DNA of 33,791 bases. It comes from Deltaproteobacteria bacterium RBG_16_49_23. GTDB lineage: Bacteria > Desulfobacterota > BSN033 > UBA1163. The stretch is from the NCBI GenBank assembly GCA_001798855.1, contig MGQQ01000134.1, positions 1-33,791 of the forward strand, in the 5' to 3' direction. A program made the translations under genes and the position numbers. The notes under the pieces were generated by a model. That model saw nothing but the letters and a program-made list of their open reading frames with translations, was not told where the DNA came from and did no database searches. This document shows, in pieces, positions 32,101-33,791 of the stretch (position 1 is its first letter; every line of letters starts with the position of its first letter).

Positions 32101-32271
32101 AACCGCCATCCATTCCCTGGTAACCGGGTCATCCGGATGATATAAAGATGTCCAACCATCCACTGAAATAGAAGGCGCCGAATATGATGCTACTGGAATC
32201 AGCAATATTCCCACAATGAGTGAGCTTATGATTCTTACACCATTTTTCTTGACGAAGTTTATCATTTTCAT
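29185..32271 (-). CDS. Secreted SLH protein with cohesin-dockerin-cohesin core
   Basis: This is a 1028-residue surface protein. A signal peptide spans residues 1-31. SLH-like repeats lie at about 78-126, 142-196 and 208-230, then again at 845-895, 911-960 and 975-1028, with GCxxxxYCP and TREQMAAF motifs. Between them are an abnormal-spindle-like/choice-of-anchor module (235-335), an InlB-B-like repeat (340-407), a carboxypeptidase-regulatory-like fold (412-488) and a cohesin-like domain (490-625). A dockerin-like pair of calcium loops (628-680: DCDTNGSVDIAE and DTNNDSTASIGE) and a second cohesin-like domain (706-840) follow. I start at 32271 (MKMINF), where AAAGGGGGA precedes the ATG; the longer frame lacks a site. 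A role in cell-surface scaffolding is inferred. Confidence 0.8.
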   Translation of the reverse strand: MKMINFVKKNGVRIISSLIVGILLIPVASYSAPSISVDGWTSLYHPDDPVTREWMAVFIVTAKEGEPPADYCSSGSPFTDVPPTNVFCKYIKRLPELNISGGCAAGMYCPGNNVLRDQMAAFIIRGVEGNPPLDYCASGSPFTDITVVHWACGYIKRLSELNITQGCDEFSPSNMFCPSNPTTRAQMAAMTIRAFRNPNSPYSPTPYFSDVPASHPFFSYIQLIMDEQILPIDFFPAGFDFGQGSIGSPVLHSFAIRNTGDAPLDIGNISFTGNDVSDFQKLNDTCSMQTIPPSGNCIVDMAFAPTIPGVKNADMNIPSNDPGTPILKISLSGTLEAHTIDATAGQGGSIIPSGPVVVSHGGNQIFTITPDQGYYILDVKVDGTSQGPIPSYTFANVTANHSIEATFTIHIYSISGFVRLSASGLEGVLMNGLPGGPLTDSNGFYSATVPYGWSGTVEPIKFGYSFQPAQKAYNSVTNNQSNQDYTANLVPLLNIGTGNGRRGDSVSLPVILTNVAGTTVSAISIDIGYNKTILENPTAVIGPAGSAADKILITGNFGPVWRVSIFSVSNNTPIGDGVVAYITFNINTGSPLGPAIITNTPSASNPAGGSVNINGLNGSVNVTAYAAGDCDTNGSVDIAEVQSAVNMFLAINPVGGCVDTNNDSTASIGEIQKVINNHFGISGIAMEINDLNPANVAAAIANASGNVPSVKLGMITSTPGTTVTVPLTLVNVPGYEVAAISTDITYDMTRLENPVVELGPVGSTAGKTIVFREISPGTLRIGLFSMANNTVIGNGVISNINFHIRADAQEGAAILGNTSLCSDKFGYDLPTEDMNGVINVNVQNFVDIPGTNWARDYIYTIFNFDITLGCSAAPLQYCPDNPVTREQMAAFIVRAVFGEPPIDYCGLDSPFADVPAGSGFCKYIKKLLELNITQGCGVGLYCPSGIVTREQMAAFLVRAKVGEPALNLCDTGSPFTDVSPSSGFCRYVKKLLELNVTQGCAAGMYCPSNDVLRDQMAAFLARAFLGMP

Positions 32272-32292
32272 TCCCCCTTTGACCAGAGATCC

Positions 32293-32321
32293 GCATAGCG
32301 CAAAGAGCATAGCGCATAGCG
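32293..32321. repeat. CATAGCG-rich short repeat
   Basis: The words GCATAGCG and GCAAAGAGCATAG are repeated here just upstream of the SLH gene start. They match the arms of the inverted repeat at 26618-26712 almost word for word. Confidence 0.45.
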
Positions 32322-32547
32322 AAATCAAAAATTGCCTAAGATTTTTACGTCAAATATATCACTTAAATTCCACTTACGAAGTGGAATAATTTGGAAAACA
32401 TATTATTTCTAGGTCTTTATATAAAAAGGACATTGACCAACTTATACAAATAAGAGGAGATTTTGTCAATGAAAATTTTTGTAACAATCAGATTTTTACA
32501 TGATTAATCTGAGAATTTACCTCTAACTTTCACCCAAACTATCTCCC

Positions 32548-32646
32548 AACTCCTCCCCTTTCAAGGGGGAGGTCGGGAGGGGGATGGGATTATAGCTCCT
32601 GATCTACCCCATCCCCACCCTTACCCTCCCCTTGAAGGGGAGGGAA
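32548..32646. repeat. Two-hairpin palindromic element
   Basis: CTCCCCTTTCAAGGGGGAG on the left and CCCTCCCCTTGAAGGGGAGGG on the right flank GATGGGAT and CCCATCC. It is one of the better preserved copies of the family seen at 23746 and 28063. Confidence 0.65.
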
Positions 32647-32818
32647 TCTTAATGTGGTGACGGGGGAGGTAATTGTTCTGAGAATTTCAAATACGTTTGG
32701 TTAGATTTTATTTGGGAAAATTTAAATGCTGTCGTTTGGCGGAAACTCAGGTAAAGCTGGGAGAGCTTTGCAGACCGCTCTAATAATACTGTTAAATTTT
32801 CCCGGTCAAAGAGGTCAA

Positions 32819-32849
32819 AGGAGTTGACTGAAAAAATCAGTCAACTCCT
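32819..32849 (-). terminator. 13-bp hairpin downstream of the toxin-antitoxin pair
   Basis: AGGAGTTGACTGA pairs exactly with TCAGTCAACTCCT around a five-A loop. It is about 50 bases after the antitoxin stop; on the minus strand TTTGACC follows. It probably ends the toxin-antitoxin transcript. Confidence 0.55.
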
Positions 32850-32900
32850 AAGGGTGGGTGAACACTTGGATGGCGAATATGATGCAGTGACAACGCTGAA

Positions 32901-33164
32901 CTAACCGGCGCGCAGCTTTTTTGCACTTCCGGTTGAGCGCTTTAGGTGCGTGGTTTTCTGTGCTACATCGATTAGTGAGAGAAGTGCCTTGTTCACAGCT
33001 TCTTCATTGGGGAACGCTTCAGCCACTTCAGGTCTAAGGACAACGATATTCGATGACTTGCGCAAACGCCTCGCATACTTCCCTCGCACAAAGCCTCCGG
33101 GGAAGTCTGATAATTTGTACTCTGCCCGCAATTCATCTCTGTTTGTGTGTTTAACCCTCTTCAT
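32901..33164 (-). CDS. BrnA-like antitoxin
   Basis: This 87-residue basic protein has a ribbon-helix-helix-like C-terminal half (VVLRPEVAEAFPNEEAVNKALLSLIDVA) after a flexible N-terminus containing RGKYARRL. The VVLxPEVAxxFPxEEAVNxALxxL pattern is common in antitoxins that follow BrnT toxins. It overlaps the toxin gene by 14 bases, in the usual toxin-first order, and should bind the toxin and repress the shared promoter. The C-terminal KRSTGSAKKLRAG tail is an unstructured basic extension. Confidence 0.72.
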   Translation of the reverse strand: MKRVKHTNRDELRAEYKLSDFPGGFVRGKYARRLRKSSNIVVLRPEVAEAFPNEEAVNKALLSLIDVAQKTTHLKRSTGSAKKLRAG

Positions 33165-33423
33165 ATATCTTTCTCTCTCCTTTGCTCGCTAAACGAGCGC
33201 TTATGATTCGAATCATTTCTTCTTCCTCAGTGTGGGCAACCGCCAGCAACCTATCTCGGTCTGAGACTCCGAAGGTGATATATCGATCTTCGGTAATTGA
33301 ATGATCTGGATCAGCACCTGTTGCTGACATGGGGTCACTTAGGGCAGTTGCGGCCTCTTCGAACGAGACTTTGTGTTTTCTTAAGTTTAACCTGGCCTTC
33401 TCCGGGTCCCATTCGATTTTCAC
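33151..33423 (-). CDS. brnT: BrnT-family toxin
   Basis: This 90-residue protein has the BrnT (DUF497) ribonuclease-fold signature: IEWDPEKARLNLRKHKVSFEEA at the N-terminus, HSITEDRYITFGVSDRDRLLAVAH in the middle and EMIRIISARLASKGERKIYEE at the C-terminus. BrnT toxins cut mRNA and arrest growth until neutralised by BrnA. The start is GTG without a ribosome binding site. TATAAT at 33435-33430 leaves only six bases before the start, so the message may be leaderless. It lies next to a 155-bp inverted-repeat element. Confidence 0.85.
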   Translation of the reverse strand: MKIEWDPEKARLNLRKHKVSFEEAATALSDPMSATGADPDHSITEDRYITFGVSDRDRLLAVAHTEEEEMIRIISARLASKGERKIYEEG

Positions 33424-33537
33424 AGTTTTATTATATCCTAATTCTGGTATTAACGCCCAACAATAAGTATACGAATTTACTTTTTTGTTAAAATACCATA
33501 ATCAACCGGTTAAAACAATTGAAAAAGTCTGCGGAAT

Positions 33538-33692
33538 GTAATGCCTCAGTTATGGTTTTTTATCCCCCTTTGGAAAAGGGGGATAAAGGGGGATTTTAAA
33601 ATTATGCTTCGAAAATCTCCCCCCACCCCTCTTTGCCAAAGAGGGGTATAAAGGTATATTTATATTATTTGAACCCGTAACTGAGGCATTAC
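33538..33692. mobile_element. 155-bp MITE-like element with perfect 15-bp terminal inverted repeats
   Basis: GTAATGCCTCAGTTA (33538-33552) is the exact inverse of TAACTGAGGCATTAC (33678-33692). Inside are two nested inverted pairs, TCCCCCTTTGGAAAAGGGGGA and ACCCCTCTTTGCCAAAGAGGGGT. The flanks TGCGGAAT (left, 33530-33537) and TGTGGAAT (right, 33693-33700) agree at seven of eight bases and may be an aged target-site duplication. There is no transposase gene. Confidence 0.7.
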
Positions 33693-33766
33693 TGTGGAAT
33701 TGAGATACTTTCTTGCCTTATTTTTTTCCTTTGCTCTATAATACACGGTAAAAAAAGAATTCCGGT

Positions 33767-33791
33767 GTCCACCCCCACCCGCACCCTCCCC
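33767..33791. repeat. Start of a further palindromic repeat, cut by the window edge
   Basis: TCCACCCCCACCCGCACCCTCCCC matches the first arm of the dispersed GC-rich palindromes; the other arm would lie beyond the window. Confidence 0.4.

Larger units (their letters stand above)
32329..32900. other. 570-base intergenic region
   Basis: No gene is supported. The region is AT-rich near the SLH gene (its promoter should lie within the first 200 bases), then holds the palindromic element 32548-32646 and, near the antitoxin end, the hairpin 32819-32849. Confidence 0.5.

Overview
The window looks like chromosomal DNA from a strictly anaerobic Desulfobacterota-type (deltaproteobacterial) organism, probably an uncultivated lineage. 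The evidence is several TRAP-type organic acid transporters, a ferredoxin-linked 2-oxoacid oxidoreductase, a LarA-type 2-hydroxyacid racemase homologue, PATAN (DUF4388) signalling proteins and Cys-containing S-layer-homology repeats. This is inference from gene families; no rRNA or tRNA is present to anchor taxonomy. Intergenic DNA is full of GC-rich palindromic elements.

Region 1 (1-2.7 kb) has an exported Spy/CpxP-like lipoprotein, a small SAP-domain protein, a 56-codon ferredoxin-like fragment and pcnB (poly(A) polymerase family). The fragment and pcnB overlap by ATGA. Region 2 (2.7-5.8 kb, minus strand) is a dctP-dctQ-dctM TRAP operon behind a good sigma70 promoter with an overlapping inverted repeat. 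Region 3 (5.8-9 kb, minus) is a signalling cluster: a PATAN plus winged-helix protein, a Cache-HAMP membrane sensor without an output domain, and a double-PATAN protein. Region 4 (9.1-11.6 kb) holds a truncated CoA-transferase gene, a miniature inverted-repeat element, a secreted collagen-like protein and an exported protein of unknown function.

Region 5 (11.6-25.1 kb, all minus) is the metabolic core. A GntR/FCD regulator is followed by five genes whose order and domain content match the phenylglyoxylate:acceptor oxidoreductase set padEFGHI (gamma, delta, alpha, FAD subunit, ferredoxin-fused beta). Downstream lies a TRAP array in the order P-Q-M-Q-M-P-P. Divergent from the regulator is a LarA-like gene (25.3-26.6 kb), with back-to-back promoters and a palindromic candidate operator between them. 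Together these suggest a locus for uptake, possible epimerisation and ferredoxin/NAD-linked oxidation of a 2-hydroxy- or 2-oxoacid. The substrate is not determined by the sequence.

Region 6 (26.7-33.8 kb, minus) has a DinB-like protein, a YciI-like protein coupled to a decayed monooxygenase-like gene, two secreted S-layer-homology proteins and a BrnT/BrnA-type toxin-antitoxin pair. The larger S-layer-homology protein carries two cohesin-like domains around a dockerin-like domain. Two 155-bp elements with terminal inverted repeats (28036-28190 and 33538-33692) flank genes in this region.
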